15,797 bases of DNA from an uncultured Collinsella sp. (GTDB lineage Bacteria > Actinomycetota > Coriobacteriia > Coriobacteriales > Coriobacteriaceae), in assembly GCA_900767675.1 (NCBI GenBank), contig CAAFZX010000024.1:1-15797 (forward strand). The letters run 5' to 3'. Within the stretch, counting starts at the first letter, position 1. Every line of letters begins with the position of its first letter. Shown one piece after another: positions 1 to 7,273 of the stretch. The position numbers and the translations under genes are program-made. A model generated the notes under the pieces. It worked only from the letters and a program-made list of their open reading frames with translations, had not been told where the DNA came from and did not search any database.

Positions 1-1337
1 AGCTCTTCCATGCGGTGTGCCGACCAGCCGGCCATGCGGGCGACGGCGAATAACGGCGTAAAAAGCGTCTCGGGCACTCCGAGCATCTTGTAGATAAAGC
101 CTGTGTACAGGTCGATGTTGGCGCAGATAGGCTTGGTCATGCCGTGGTCGCGCATCACCTGCGGTGCCAGGCGCTCGATGCGCTCGATGAGCGCGAACTC
201 ATCGCCCAGGTCCTTCTTAGCGGCAAGCGTGCGCGCGTAACGGCGGCACACCTCGGCACGCGGGTCGCTCAGCGTGTAGACGGCGTGGCCCATACCGTAG
301 ATGAGACCGGTGCCGTCGAAAGCCTGCTTGTCGAGGATCTTGCCCAGGTAGGCCGCGACCTCGTCCTCGTTTTCCCAGTTGGAAACATGCGCGCGGATGT
401 CCTCGTGCATGGACACGACCTTGGCGTTGGCGCCGCCGTGGCGCGGACCCTTGAGTGAGCCGATAGCCGCGGCGTAGGCAGAATACGGGTCGGTGGCCGA
501 AGAGGACAGCACGCGGCAGGCGAATGTGGAGTTGTTGCCGCCGCCGTGCTCTGCATGCAGCATGAGCATCACGTCGAGCAGCATGGCTTCGTCGCGGTTG
601 AATGCCATGCCGCCGCGCAACACCTGCAGGATGGTCTCGGCGGTGGAAAGGCCGGGTGTGGGGTGCGGCACATGAACCTCGAAGCCGCGGCGCTTGGCGA
701 CCGAGGCCATATGCGCGAAGGCGGCGATGCGGGGGAGACGGGAGAGCATGGAAATGGCGACGTCGATTTCGTGCTCGGGCGTAATGACGTCGGGTTCGGC
801 GTCGAAGGCGTAGAGCAGCAGCACGGCGCGCTGAAGCACATTCATGATGCTCGACGACACCGTGGTCATGGGGAACTCTTTGACGTACTCGTCGCTCAGA
901 TGCCTAAAAGCGCCCAGACGTTCACAAAAGCCGTCGAGCTCCTCTTTGTTGGGCAGCGAGCCCGTGATGAGCAGGTAGGCGACCTCTTCGTAGCCATAGC
1001 GATTCTCGGCCTGGGCGTTGTTGACCAGGTCCTCGATGTTGTAGCCGCGCAGCGTGAGCTTGCCCTGGTCGGGCACGACCTTGCCGTCGATCTTGTTGTA
1101 GCCGTGCACGTCCGAAATGCGGGTAAGACCCGCGACCACACCCGAGCCGTCGGCGTTGCGCAGGCCGCGCTTGACGTTATGCTCGACGAACAGACCCTCG
1201 TCATACGGATCAGTCGGCAGGCCGTGGTAGAGGTTTTCGCTTTCGGGCGAAATCTGGCGACTCGCCTCATAATCCAAGACCAGGCGGCTCAGATGATCAT
1301 CGAAGCGGTAGTAGATTTTCTTGGCGTCGTAAGCCAT
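1..1337 (-). CDS. gltA: Citrate synthase, 3' end cut by window edge
   Basis: Citrate synthase condenses oxaloacetate and acetyl-CoA to citrate in the cytoplasm; in a fermentative anaerobe this probably feeds 2-oxoglutarate and glutamate synthesis. The 445 visible codons begin with MAYDAKKIYYRFDD, and the C-terminus lies beyond base 1. The three catalytic residues of the family are visible: His in HAEHGGGN (residues 261-264), His300 in GPRHGGAN, and Asp409 in NIDLYTGF. GMGHAVY (348-354) followed by DPRA is the usual substrate-binding stretch. The start is supported by GAGAGGAG five bases upstream of ATG at 1337. At more than 445 residues it belongs to the longer form of the family. The ACT-domain gene lies 78 bp upstream on the same strand with no terminator between, so cotranscription is likely. 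Citrate versus 2-methylcitrate synthase cannot be separated by eye. Confidence 0.93.
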   Translation of the reverse strand, partial: MAYDAKKIYYRFDDHLSRLVLDYEASRQISPESENLYHGLPTDPYDEGLFVEHNVKRGLRNADGSGVVAGLTRISDVHGYNKIDGKVVPDQGKLTLRGYNIEDLVNNAQAENRYGYEEVAYLLITGSLPNKEELDGFCERLGAFRHLSDEYVKEFPMTTVSSSIMNVLQRAVLLLYAFDAEPDVITPEHEIDVAISMLSRLPRIAAFAHMASVAKRRGFEVHVPHPTPGLSTAETILQVLRGGMAFNRDEAMLLDVMLMLHAEHGGGNNSTFACRVLSSSATDPYSAYAAAIGSLKGPRHGGANAKVVSMHEDIRAHVSNWENEDEVAAYLGKILDKQAFDGTGLIYGMGHAVYTLSDPRAEVCRRYARTLAAKKDLGDEFALIERIERLAPQVMRDHGMTKPICANIDLYTGFIYKMLGVPETLFTPLFAVARMAGWSAHRMEE

Positions 1338-1415
1338 GCGCGCTCCTCTCGGGGCCGTGTGGGGGCGGCGTGCTTGGGTGCAGATGTGCCAGCCTGTCCC
1401 CGCACGACCTGTTCG

Positions 1416-1703
1416 CTACAGGCGGTACATAAAGTTAAAGACATCCTCGCGCTGGATGGACACATTGACGCCCGAAAGCTCGCCGGCCTCGGCCAGGGCC
1501 TTCTGCAGCTCGGCAAAGTCGAGCTTGGACTCGGCGGTGTCGGCCAGCATGGTCATGGTGAAGATGTCCTCGATAATGGACTGCGTGATGTCGCGGATGT
1601 CGACGTTGGCCTCGCCCAGGACACGGGTGACGCCGGCGACGATGCCGGGGCGGTTCTTGCCAAGGACGGTGATGACGATACGGGAGGACGAGATCTCGGC
1701 CAT
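1416..1703 (-). CDS. ACT-domain protein, UPF0237 type
   Basis: A 95-residue cytoplasmic protein made of a single ACT-type fold. The N-terminal strand RIVITVLGKNRPGIVAGV (residues 8-25), then VDIRDITQ and IFTMTMLAD, and the C-terminal FNFMYRL match the UPF0237 (ACT_6) pattern known from Gram-positive bacteria. ACT domains usually bind small ligands such as amino acids, but the ligand of this family is not established. In other genomes UPF0237 often sits beside a UPF0210 (DUF711) protein; here its downstream neighbour is citrate synthase, which suggests a link to amino-acid or central carbon metabolism (inference). AAAGGG lies upstream of the ATG, and a TACAAT box lies about 60 bp further upstream. 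Confidence 0.85.
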   Translation of the reverse strand: MAEISSSRIVITVLGKNRPGIVAGVTRVLGEANVDIRDITQSIIEDIFTMTMLADTAESKLDFAELQKALAEAGELSGVNVSIQREDVFNFMYRL

Positions 1704-1765
1704 GGGAAACCCTTTCGCGTGATTGCGGCGCGCGCGGGGCGCTCCGCTACGGTACAGTGTTCATC

Positions 1766-1771
1766 ATTGTA
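1766..1771 (-). promoter_or_regulatory. Possible -10 box for the ACT/gltA unit
   Basis: TACAAT on the minus strand (ATTGTA on plus) matches the sigma-70 -10 consensus at five of six positions and lies 63 bp upstream of the ACT gene start. No good -35 hexamer is found 16-18 bp upstream, so the call rests on the -10 box and its position. Confidence 0.35.
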
Positions 1772-1884
1772 CCTGTCTGGCGCAAAAAAGGCGCGCTCGC
1801 TGCGGCGTTACATGCCTGCAACATGAGCGTAAGGGGGAAGGCCGTACGGGGAAGAGCCGTCTGGCACGTGTCCGGCTCGTGTTG

Positions 1885-1954
1885 GGTTGATTTCCGATCT
1901 CAGCCGAACACATTGAGCGGACAGGCCGTTCCCGCAGTCAGCCGAACGCCTCCG
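1885..1954. repeat. Left copy of 70-bp island-flanking direct repeat
   Basis: This sequence recurs in the same orientation at 9514-9583 with only four differences (1922, 1942, 1949, 1951); the first 37 bases are identical. Its right half forms a small hairpin, CAGCCG at 1939-1944 with CGGCTG at 1956-1961. The two copies bracket a recombinase remnant and the whole peptide/ABC cassette, which is what attachment-site duplication would give. A dispersed intergenic repeat family is an alternative. Neither copy lies in a recognisable gene. Confidence 0.8.
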
Positions 1955-1984
1955 ACGGCTGATTCCGAACTGGAAGCGGAGGGC

Positions 1985-2031
1985 ATCCCCGCCCTTCGGT
2001 AGGGGATACCGCTCCGCGGCGCATGCCGCGG
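1985..2031. repeat. Palindromic stretch between left repeat and recombinase remnant
   Basis: The intergenic stretch 1955-2099 has two adjacent hairpins: ATCCCC (1985-1990) with GGGGAT (2002-2007), and CCGCGGC (2014-2020) with GCCGCGG (2025-2031) around a four-base loop. There is no T-run, so neither is a typical terminator. Their place beside a recombinase remnant at the island edge fits an attachment-site arm region or simply a stable RNA end. No gene was found in the 396-base gap 1704-2099. Confidence 0.4.
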
Positions 2032-2099
2032 GCGGCGCCCCTATCGGACCACCGTGACCTCAGTTGGGATGGGCCCAGCACTGCCGCGTACTCGGTGAG

Positions 2100-2825
2100 C
2101 TAGAGCCAACTGTTCGTCTTCACGTCGCGTATGGCGATATTTCGGTCGTCCGGCTCGGTGATGCCGTAGCCGAACGCCTGGAGCGTCTCGATGGACTCCT
2201 GGATCCTCTGTTGGAACATGGGACCCGGATCGACCCTCGGCCCGAGGTGCCCGCGCCAAAGGCACGGCGTGGCGCGCAGCATGTTATGGATTTTGGAGAT
2301 GGGCTCGATGTCGGCGTAGACGTTGAGCGTCGCCATGGCGTCCTTGTGGCCGAGGATCGATTGGAGCGCCTTGTTATCGCCGCCTTGGCGGATCCACTGC
2401 GTTGCGAACGTGTGGCGAAGGCCGTGGAACGTGATCAGCTCGTCGTTGGTGCCCATGAGGCCGTTGGTCTCCGAGAACGTCTTGAACGCCCTGCGGATAT
2501 AGCTTGTCGTCGCGAAGGTCGCGCCCGGCTCCGACAGGATGTAGCAGTCCCCGATCTCGACCGCCCCGGTAAGGCCGCGCAAGCGCAGCTTTCCGCAGTC
2601 GATCTCGTGGGTCTCCTTCAGGAAGGGGAGTAGGCCGACCGGGTCGATGGGGATACCCCTGGCGTCATGGGTCTTGGTGTCCTTGATGAACGAACCCATT
2701 CCCTTCGCGTGCGCCACCGAGTGTCTGATCGAGATCAGGCCCGTCTCGAAATCCACATCGCACCACCGAAGGCCGCAGACCTCACCGATTCGCATCCCCG
2801 TGTGCAGGGCGAGTACGACCGCCCT
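2100..2825 (-). pseudogene. Tyrosine recombinase, C-terminal catalytic half only
   Basis: Phage/ICE-type site-specific recombinases cut and rejoin DNA at att sites. This remnant holds the whole catalytic domain. Counted from the internal ATG at 2795, the catalytic set is Arg2 in MRIGEVCGLRW, Lys41 in DTKTHDARGIP, His124 and Arg127 in HGLRHTFAT, His150 in LGHKD, and Tyr160 in VYAD. Homology continues ten codons upstream of that ATG (RAVVLALHTG) and is then stopped by an in-frame TAG at 2826-2828, which is also the stop codon of the XRE gene. The N-terminal arm-binding and core-binding domains are therefore absent and the product is presumably inactive. The last 55 or so residues after the catalytic Tyr are unusual and may be extra. 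It lies 145 bp inside the left repeat, as an integrase at an element end would. Confidence 0.85.
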
Positions 2826-3077
2826 CTAATCCTCGGCGGACCAATCGAGTCCGAACTCCTTTCGGGCATCCTCTTCGCTCATGACTTCGAGAAGGTCTCC
2901 GGGTTGGCAACGAAGGGCGAGGCATAGCTGCTCGAGTGTGTTGAAGCGAATGCCGCGAATATGCCCTTTTTTAATACGGGACAGGTTCACGGGCGTGGTT
3001 CCAATCCTTTCGGCAAGTTCGTTCGAGGAAATCTTTCGCTCGGCCATGATCTTGTCGAGGCGAACAATTACGGGCAT
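2826..3077 (-). CDS. Small XRE/Cro-type HTH regulator, YozG-like
   Basis: An 83-residue DNA-binding protein that is almost entirely one helix-turn-helix domain. MPVIVRLDKIMAERKISSNE begins the domain, with the recognition region ELAERIGTTPVNLSRIKKG (residues 20-38) and the typical ending LEQLCLALRCQPGDLLEV. Small HTH proteins of this kind are commonly encoded beside DUF2975 membrane proteins, as here: the DUF2975 gene ends nine bases upstream. AAGGA sits seven or so bases before the ATG. It is the best candidate for the factor acting at the palindromes at 3637-3671, though nothing in the sequence proves this. Its stop codon is exactly the point where the recombinase remnant begins, so the 3' end may sit at an old rearrangement junction. 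Confidence 0.85.
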   Translation of the reverse strand: MPVIVRLDKIMAERKISSNELAERIGTTPVNLSRIKKGHIRGIRFNTLEQLCLALRCQPGDLLEVMSEEDARKEFGLDWSAED

Positions 3078-3086
3078 GGCGTTTCC

Positions 3087-3599
3087 TTACGCAATCTCGT
3101 CGGAGTCGAGGTACAGCTCTCGGGCGTACAAGAAGAGCTGGGAAAGCATGAACAGGACGATGCCGAGAACCAGAGAGGTCCAATCGAATGATGAAGCGAT
3201 CTCTTGGGCGCCGACGGCCCCCTCGTCGCCAAACATCGAAACGGAGGTTTTGAGTGAGCCGGCGTAGAGGCTGGTGGCAGCTTGAACAACGAAGAGAATG
3301 CCGAGCACCTTCAAGCATGTCGCAGACCCTTTCTTGAAGGGGTCTCCGCTCTTGATCGTCCACACGAGAACGGCGCTGAGGATGGTCGTAGCGATACCGA
3401 TGACGGCAGGGACCAATGTCGAGATCGCAAGGGCTGGATACGCGGGGGAGTCTGCAATTACAGGGTTGTCGAGCACTTCGATTGCTGGCTTTAAGGAGAA
3501 CGCCACTTGTGCGATGGCGGTGGCGCAAAGGGTCGCAGAGGCTATCGCACATGCGATGCGGAAGGAATGAAGCCGGGGAGTGCGATTGTCGGAACTCAT
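3087..3599 (-). CDS. DUF2975 membrane protein
   Basis: A 170-residue integral membrane protein with four predicted hydrophobic segments (about residues 13-35, 54-81, 95-115 and 139-160). GDPFKKGS followed by LKVLGILF, and the C-terminal LSQLFLYARELYLDSDEIA, match the DUF2975 pattern. The molecular function of the family is unknown; it is typically paired with a small XRE regulator, which follows nine bases downstream. The pair may act as a membrane sensor plus regulator (inference). GGAGG lies five bases before ATG at 3599. It is transcribed divergently from the peptide/ABC cassette. Confidence 0.8.
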   Translation of the reverse strand: MSSDNRTPRLHSFRIACAIASATLCATAIAQVAFSLKPAIEVLDNPVIADSPAYPALAISTLVPAVIGIATTILSAVLVWTIKSGDPFKKGSATCLKVLGILFVVQAATSLYAGSLKTSVSMFGDEGAVGAQEIASSFDWTSLVLGIVLFMLSQLFLYARELYLDSDEIA

Positions 3600-3636
3600 A
3601 ATAACCTCCGAGGAATTTAAAAAACTCAGGTTACTT

Positions 3637-3655
3637 TTTAACAGTTTATGTTAAA
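3637..3655. promoter_or_regulatory. Perfect inverted repeat, candidate operator
   Basis: TTTAACA and TGTTAAA are perfect seven-base arms around a five-base spacer GTTTA. The repeat covers the proposed -10 box of the minus-strand DUF2975/XRE promoter (3643-3648) and ends one base inside reach of the plus-strand -35 box (3656-3661). This is the arrangement expected of a dimeric repressor controlling itself and the divergent cassette. The XRE protein encoded at 2826-3077 is the likely ligand, by inference only. Confidence 0.55.
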
Positions 3656-3671
3656 TTGACTTTGCCGGCAA
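3643..3671 (-). promoter_or_regulatory. Promoter for DUF2975/XRE
   Basis: On the minus strand TTGCCG (3666-3671) and TAAACT (3643-3648) are separated by exactly 17 bp, each matching the sigma-70 consensus at four of six positions. The start codon follows at 3599. The -10 box lies inside the inverted repeat at 3637-3655 and the -35 box lies within the palindrome TTGCCGGCAA at 3662-3671. Confidence 0.45.
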
Positions 3672-3684
3672 GCAATCACAGAAT
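3656..3684 (+). promoter_or_regulatory. Promoter for the peptide/ABC cassette
   Basis: TTGACT (3656-3661, five of six to consensus) and CAGAAT (3679-3684, four of six) are spaced by exactly 17 bp, and the first cassette gene begins at 3720. The spacer contains the perfect ten-base palindrome TTGCCGGCAA (3662-3671), a further possible regulator site. It overlaps the opposing promoter of the DUF2975 gene. Confidence 0.55.
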
Positions 3685-3719
3685 GCTGCAACCGAAACCC
3701 CTCTAGATTGGAGAGGATT

Positions 3720-4085
3720 ATGTTCAGTACTGTTAAGTCGTGTAAGCTCTTGGTTTTCCTCGGCCTCGCTCTTTGTCTGTTGCTGCCGGGAGCCCCCGCT
3801 TTTGCGGATACCCCGATGCCTCCTTCCCAGGAGAGCAGCCAGTGTGCCCTCGTTGAGCCCCTCGGGTATACGGACGACGTCGTCGATACCTACTGGAGCT
3901 ACAGCTGTCCTCGCGGCGTAAGCGGGCACAGCATCTCGATGTTCAACATCTCTTACAAGACGATCTCCTACCGAAATGGCTATCGCCGATCCGCGCATCA
4001 TAGGGAATCCCGCCTCGCTGCAATGTGCTCCTGTGGTGTTCTTGGCACAACTGATAAATGGCAATTTGTCTATAGCACCTACTAG
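3720..4085 (+). CDS. Secreted peptide 1, lactococcin 972-like
   Basis: A 121-residue precursor with a clear Sec signal peptide: Lys6 and Lys9, a hydrophobic core LLVFLGLALCLLLPG (10-24), and a probable signal peptidase cut after APAFA (Ala29). The mature part is about 92 residues. It carries YWSYS (58-62), SYKTISYRNGY (78-88), four cysteines (42, 63, 103, 105) and an aromatic C-terminus, QFVYSTY. A W-x-[HY] start, a central Ser/Tyr/Lys/Thr-rich strand and an aromatic end are the layout of lactococcin 972-family bacteriocins, secreted proteins that block cell-wall synthesis in sensitive cells; the assignment is by pattern, not by a search. ATG at 3720 is preferred over an upstream TTG at 3708 because GGAGAGG (3710-3716) lies just before it. 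It is the first gene of the cassette; the permease gene follows. Confidence 0.6.
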   Translation: MFSTVKSCKLLVFLGLALCLLLPGAPAFADTPMPPSQESSQCALVEPLGYTDDVVDTYWSYSCPRGVSGHSISMFNISYKTISYRNGYRRSAHHRESRLAAMCSCGVLGTTDKWQFVYSTY

Positions 4086-4095
4086 ATGCGAGGAA

Positions 4096-4118
4096 GGGCC
4101 GAGCATTTTGTTCGGCCC
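4096..4118 (+). terminator. Intercistronic hairpin, possible partial terminator
   Basis: GGGCCGA (4096-4102) pairs perfectly with TCGGCCC (4112-4118) around a nine-base loop, eleven bases after the stop codon of peptide 1. The tail CCTCTGTTCC has few T residues, so full termination is unlikely. It would fit a leaky terminator or mRNA-stabilising stem that keeps peptide levels above transporter levels. It also argues against translation of the permease starting at the ATG at 4086. Confidence 0.45.
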
Positions 4119-4151
4119 CTCTGTTCCGACTGGATGAGGTTAAGGTTGGCG

Positions 4152-6374
4152 ATGAATATGCTCAAAATCTCGAAGGCGATCTTTAGGTCGCTTCTCTCCT
4201 CCAGGTCGCTCTGTGTTGTCGTTGTTGCGTTGATGGTTCTTTGTGCTCTGCCCGTCTTCAGGAGCGCGGCTGGCATCGACGGACGGGTCGAATACCTCGA
4301 GTCGGGAATAACCCGTGTTGAGCAGGAATTGTCAGCATCCTATGCGGATGCGCTTGTGAATGCGGGGGAGGACGGTGTCTATACCTCTTCATCAAGCATG
4401 CCCGCGCTTCTGTACCCTCTTGCCGCGGGACGTCTTATCTTGGCACCGCTCTCTCCCCTACTTCCGTTTCTGCAGATATCGGATGGAGAGTACACCTATT
4501 ATGACGGATCGAAGGAGTACTTGCTATGGGTCGCAACGGCCGTTGCCGTCTCGTTCCTTGCCGCGCGTCTTAACAAACGTGAAAAGCTCATCATCCAGGC
4601 ACCGATGGGCGAGCTGGGTAGACTTGTTGCATCGAGCGTATGGGCGAGTGTTTTTGCAATGCTTGCCGTCCTCGCCATCAATCTTCCAGGGATAATCGCC
4701 GCGCTTGTGAAGAATGGCCCGGGCTCGCCGTTCTATCCGATAGGCTACATTCAATATGCGACTCCGGTTATCAAACCGGCTTGGCTGGTGTTCGCGCAGA
4801 CGGCCATCTTGCAATTCTTGGTGGCAGCGTTCATCTCGCTTGTCGTTCACCTTGCCGTGAAGATTGCCAATAACCCTACGCTTGGAATCGTGTTCGTATG
4901 TGCCCTGATGGGGGTGACGATGGTTCCCGGGTATTACGGAAGATCCATCGCTTTACGTGAGTTCGCCCTGTTGAATCCCCTTACGTATGCGAACACTGAG
5001 TTGACCGTCGGCGCCTATAGCCCGTACCCGACAACGCAGATAGTGAATCTGCCTGGACTTTGCTTCGAGCGTGGCGCGATTGCCCTCGTATGCGCAATCG
5101 GGATCGAGGTGCTGGCAATTAGCCTGCTTTGCGTTGCTGGAAAGAGCGGCTGCGCGTGCCCGATATCCCCGATTTGTCTTGAGAGAGGTTCCTTCACTGC
5201 ATCGAGAACGGCAACTCGTTCGAGCGCTTGTGCCTCCGCCGTTGCATACGTAAGAACGATGGGGAAACTGCTCCTGCGTTCTCCTACCCTCGCCGTATGC
5301 GCGATTGCAATGTCGACGACGATGCTGGCCCCGGCTCTGGTCGAGATGTTTCCTGACGCCGATAACGTTTCCGCTGTTCGGTATAGGGATGGGGAGCTCC
5401 GTTCAATAGATCGGTATCTAGAGCAGAACGCTGCGAATATGGACGTCGAGGGCAAAGCGGCCCTGGAAGACATGCGGGATGCTCTTTCGGGTTTCGTGTA
5501 CGCGCCTATGCCTGCGGAGGGGTTTCGAAGCCTTGCGACGTACGAGCGCGCTCGAGGTGAGCTGGGCGCGGCAGATGCGACTCTCCTGCAATCGATCGGA
5601 ATCGAGCCGGAGACTCCTTCTCGTGCGGAGGCGCGCGCCCTTCTGCTTGAGTCGATCGCGAGCTTGCCGGACCCCAAGGTTTACGAGTTAAGTACGAAGA
5701 TGCCCCCATTAATCCTCCTTTCGTATCTCCAGGCAGCGCTTCCCTCCTTATTTTTGCTGTTGCCCGTGGTTGTCACATCGCTCGCGTGCACCCACCTGCA
5801 GTGTCGTTCCCTTCTGGTTCTCCAGATCCCCGCAACAGCGCATGTGCGTTTTCTGACGGCTGTTGCGCTGGCTCTCCTGCTTGGCTTGGTGCTGCTTTTG
5901 GTGTCGATGGTTCCCGCTGTCGTTGTGTCCGTGATTAAGAACGGTGCGGGTGGATCGGAGTATCCCGTCGCTCTCATTCGGGCGGGAGCTTCGACAACGT
6001 CCATGGTGGGGGAGGCGGTGTTGTGCAGTATTCCGTTGCTGGTCATGGCATACGGCGTGATTTCCGTCGTCGCTGCGTTGACAGCAGCGATTAGCCGCAA
6101 CCCCGTTGTCACCGGAATGGTTTGCGCGGTTCTCTTGGTGTTGGGTTCGTTGAGCGCTCATGTTGAAAGCGTGGGCATGGGCGTCGCGCTGCTGGCTCCA
6201 TTCGCCTCGTTTGATCCCGCTTCCCAGGTGGGGACGATTGGGTTCCTTGGGCGAGGGACGAACGCGATGCCTTTTGGAGAGGTCGTCGGCGCATCGGGCG
6301 CTCTGCTGGTGGTCTTGGGCGCCGTATCTCCGTTGATGGTGCGCCTGAGTGTTCCAAAGATCGAAAGGGGATGA
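4152..6374 (+). CDS. Double-length ABC permease with two homologous modules
   Basis: A 740-residue integral membrane protein built from two related modules. Each has an N-terminal membrane segment (about 17-35 and 378-396), an extracytoplasmic region, then a bundle of membrane segments. The modules share KNGPGSPFYPI (187-197) and KNGAGGSEYPV (596-606), each after a Pro-containing hydrophobic helix. The second module has the larger outside region (about 398-515), which is acidic and helical. This resembles the bacteriocin-associated integral membrane proteins found beside lactococcin 972-type genes, but doubled. It probably pairs with the ATPase encoded next (its stop TGA overlaps the ATGA there) to export or expel a peptide. 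ATG at 4152 is chosen because AAGGT (4142-4146) precedes it; ATGs at 4134 or 4158 are possible, while the one at 4086 has no ribosome site and sits before the hairpin. Confidence 0.75.
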   Translation: MNMLKISKAIFRSLLSSRSLCVVVVALMVLCALPVFRSAAGIDGRVEYLESGITRVEQELSASYADALVNAGEDGVYTSSSSMPALLYPLAAGRLILAPLSPLLPFLQISDGEYTYYDGSKEYLLWVATAVAVSFLAARLNKREKLIIQAPMGELGRLVASSVWASVFAMLAVLAINLPGIIAALVKNGPGSPFYPIGYIQYATPVIKPAWLVFAQTAILQFLVAAFISLVVHLAVKIANNPTLGIVFVCALMGVTMVPGYYGRSIALREFALLNPLTYANTELTVGAYSPYPTTQIVNLPGLCFERGAIALVCAIGIEVLAISLLCVAGKSGCACPISPICLERGSFTASRTATRSSACASAVAYVRTMGKLLLRSPTLAVCAIAMSTTMLAPALVEMFPDADNVSAVRYRDGELRSIDRYLEQNAANMDVEGKAALEDMRDALSGFVYAPMPAEGFRSLATYERARGELGAADATLLQSIGIEPETPSRAEARALLLESIASLPDPKVYELSTKMPPLILLSYLQAALPSLFLLLPVVVTSLACTHLQCRSLLVLQIPATAHVRFLTAVALALLLGLVLLLVSMVPAVVVSVIKNGAGGSEYPVALIRAGASTTSMVGEAVLCSIPLLVMAYGVISVVAALTAAISRNPVVTGMVCAVLLVLGSLSAHVESVGMGVALLAPFASFDPASQVGTIGFLGRGTNAMPFGEVVGASGALLVVLGAVSPLMVRLSVPKIERG

Positions 6375-6379
6375 TCTCG

Positions 6380-7120
6380 ATGATTGACCTTCAAACGCTG
6401 ACGATCTCTTATGGAAAGAAGGTGCTCGTAGATTCGGTGAACGCTGAGTTTGCCCCGGGTACGGTCTACGGTCTCGTCGCTCCGAACGGGCATGGAAAGA
6501 CGACGTTGCTGCGTGCGATGGCAGGTTTGCCGGGTCCTCGCGTGGACGGGAGCATCGTTCTGGATGAGGTGCAGGGTACGGGTGCGAGAGAGGTCCGTTC
6601 TATGATCTTCTATGCACCTGGTGAGGGGACGCTGCTGTATCCCGGATTGCGTGCGGAAGATCACCTCAAGATAGTTTGCGATATGTGGCCGCATGCTCGC
6701 GATATCGAAGAGATAGTGGAACAAACGCAGATAGGCGAGTTCGCGAAGATGAGGATCCGCACTCTGAGCCAGGGCATGAAGCAGCAGCTTACCCTGGCGA
6801 TTGCGTATGCGACGGGCGCGCGGTACCTTCTATTAGATGAGCCCATGAACGCGCTCGACCCCAGCAGGGTGGACTTGCATTCCGAGATTCTCAGGAAGCT
6901 GGCCGATTCTGGTACGTGCATCATCATGTCATCCCACATCTTGGATTCGGTCGATAGGCTGTGCGATGAGATTCTGTTTTTGAAGGATGGGAGGCTCATT
7001 AGAAGCATTCCGCAAGATGATGCTGCGCCGAAGTCTCCTGGATCCCATTTCGCAAAGCCTGCCGGACGCGCCGAGGGTGCGCTAAGCACGTATCGGCGAC
7101 TCTACGAAAAGGGCGGGTAG
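6380..7120 (+). CDS. ABC transporter ATPase subunit
   Basis: A 246-residue cytoplasmic ATP-binding subunit. Walker A is APNGHGKTT (34-42), the signature is LSQGM (129-133), Walker B is YLLLDEP (149-155) with catalytic Glu154, and the H-loop is His186 in MSSH. The Q-loop position reads YAPGEG (78-83), so the usual Gln is absent; a neighbouring Glu82 may replace it, as in the E-loop of some lantibiotic-immunity ATPases. ATG at 6380 is preferred over ATG at 6371 because AAAGGGG (6364-6370) would leave no spacing for the latter. It immediately follows the double permease and is probably its motor. A 153-bp gap then separates it from the next gene. Confidence 0.88.
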   Translation: MIDLQTLTISYGKKVLVDSVNAEFAPGTVYGLVAPNGHGKTTLLRAMAGLPGPRVDGSIVLDEVQGTGAREVRSMIFYAPGEGTLLYPGLRAEDHLKIVCDMWPHARDIEEIVEQTQIGEFAKMRIRTLSQGMKQQLTLAIAYATGARYLLLDEPMNALDPSRVDLHSEILRKLADSGTCIIMSSHILDSVDRLCDEILFLKDGRLIRSIPQDDAAPKSPGSHFAKPAGRAEGALSTYRRLYEKGG

Positions 7121-7273
7121 AAATGCAAGTTAAAAATCTATGTGGCTAATGTGATACCGTTGAACCCGCATATCGATACCGCTCAGCCATTCGCCTCGCC
7201 CCCGTCGCACGTATCTTCATCCGGTCTGTTACTTTTAATCTAACAATTCTTTGAGGAACGTAGGTGCTTCTGA

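Noticed and set aside
546..1826. Long plus-strand reading frame of 426 codons
   Set aside because: It is antisense to citrate synthase and the ACT gene, has no family features, and arises from GC-rich codon bias.
1757..2002. Plus-strand 81-codon frame through the left repeat
   Set aside because: It has no ribosome site and mixed composition. It shares residues with the 9512-9772 frame only because both cross the 70-bp repeat.
3282..3570. Plus-strand small frames opposite DUF2975
   Set aside because: The minus strand encodes a four-segment membrane protein with a good ribosome site; the plus frames lack support.
3651..4106. Minus-strand 151-codon frame opposite peptide 1
   Set aside because: It covers the divergent promoter region. 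The forward frame has a signal peptide, a ribosome site and promoter support.
5015..5677. Minus-strand 220-codon frame inside the double permease
   Set aside because: The forward permease frame is continuous through both modules with conserved motifs; the reverse has no features.
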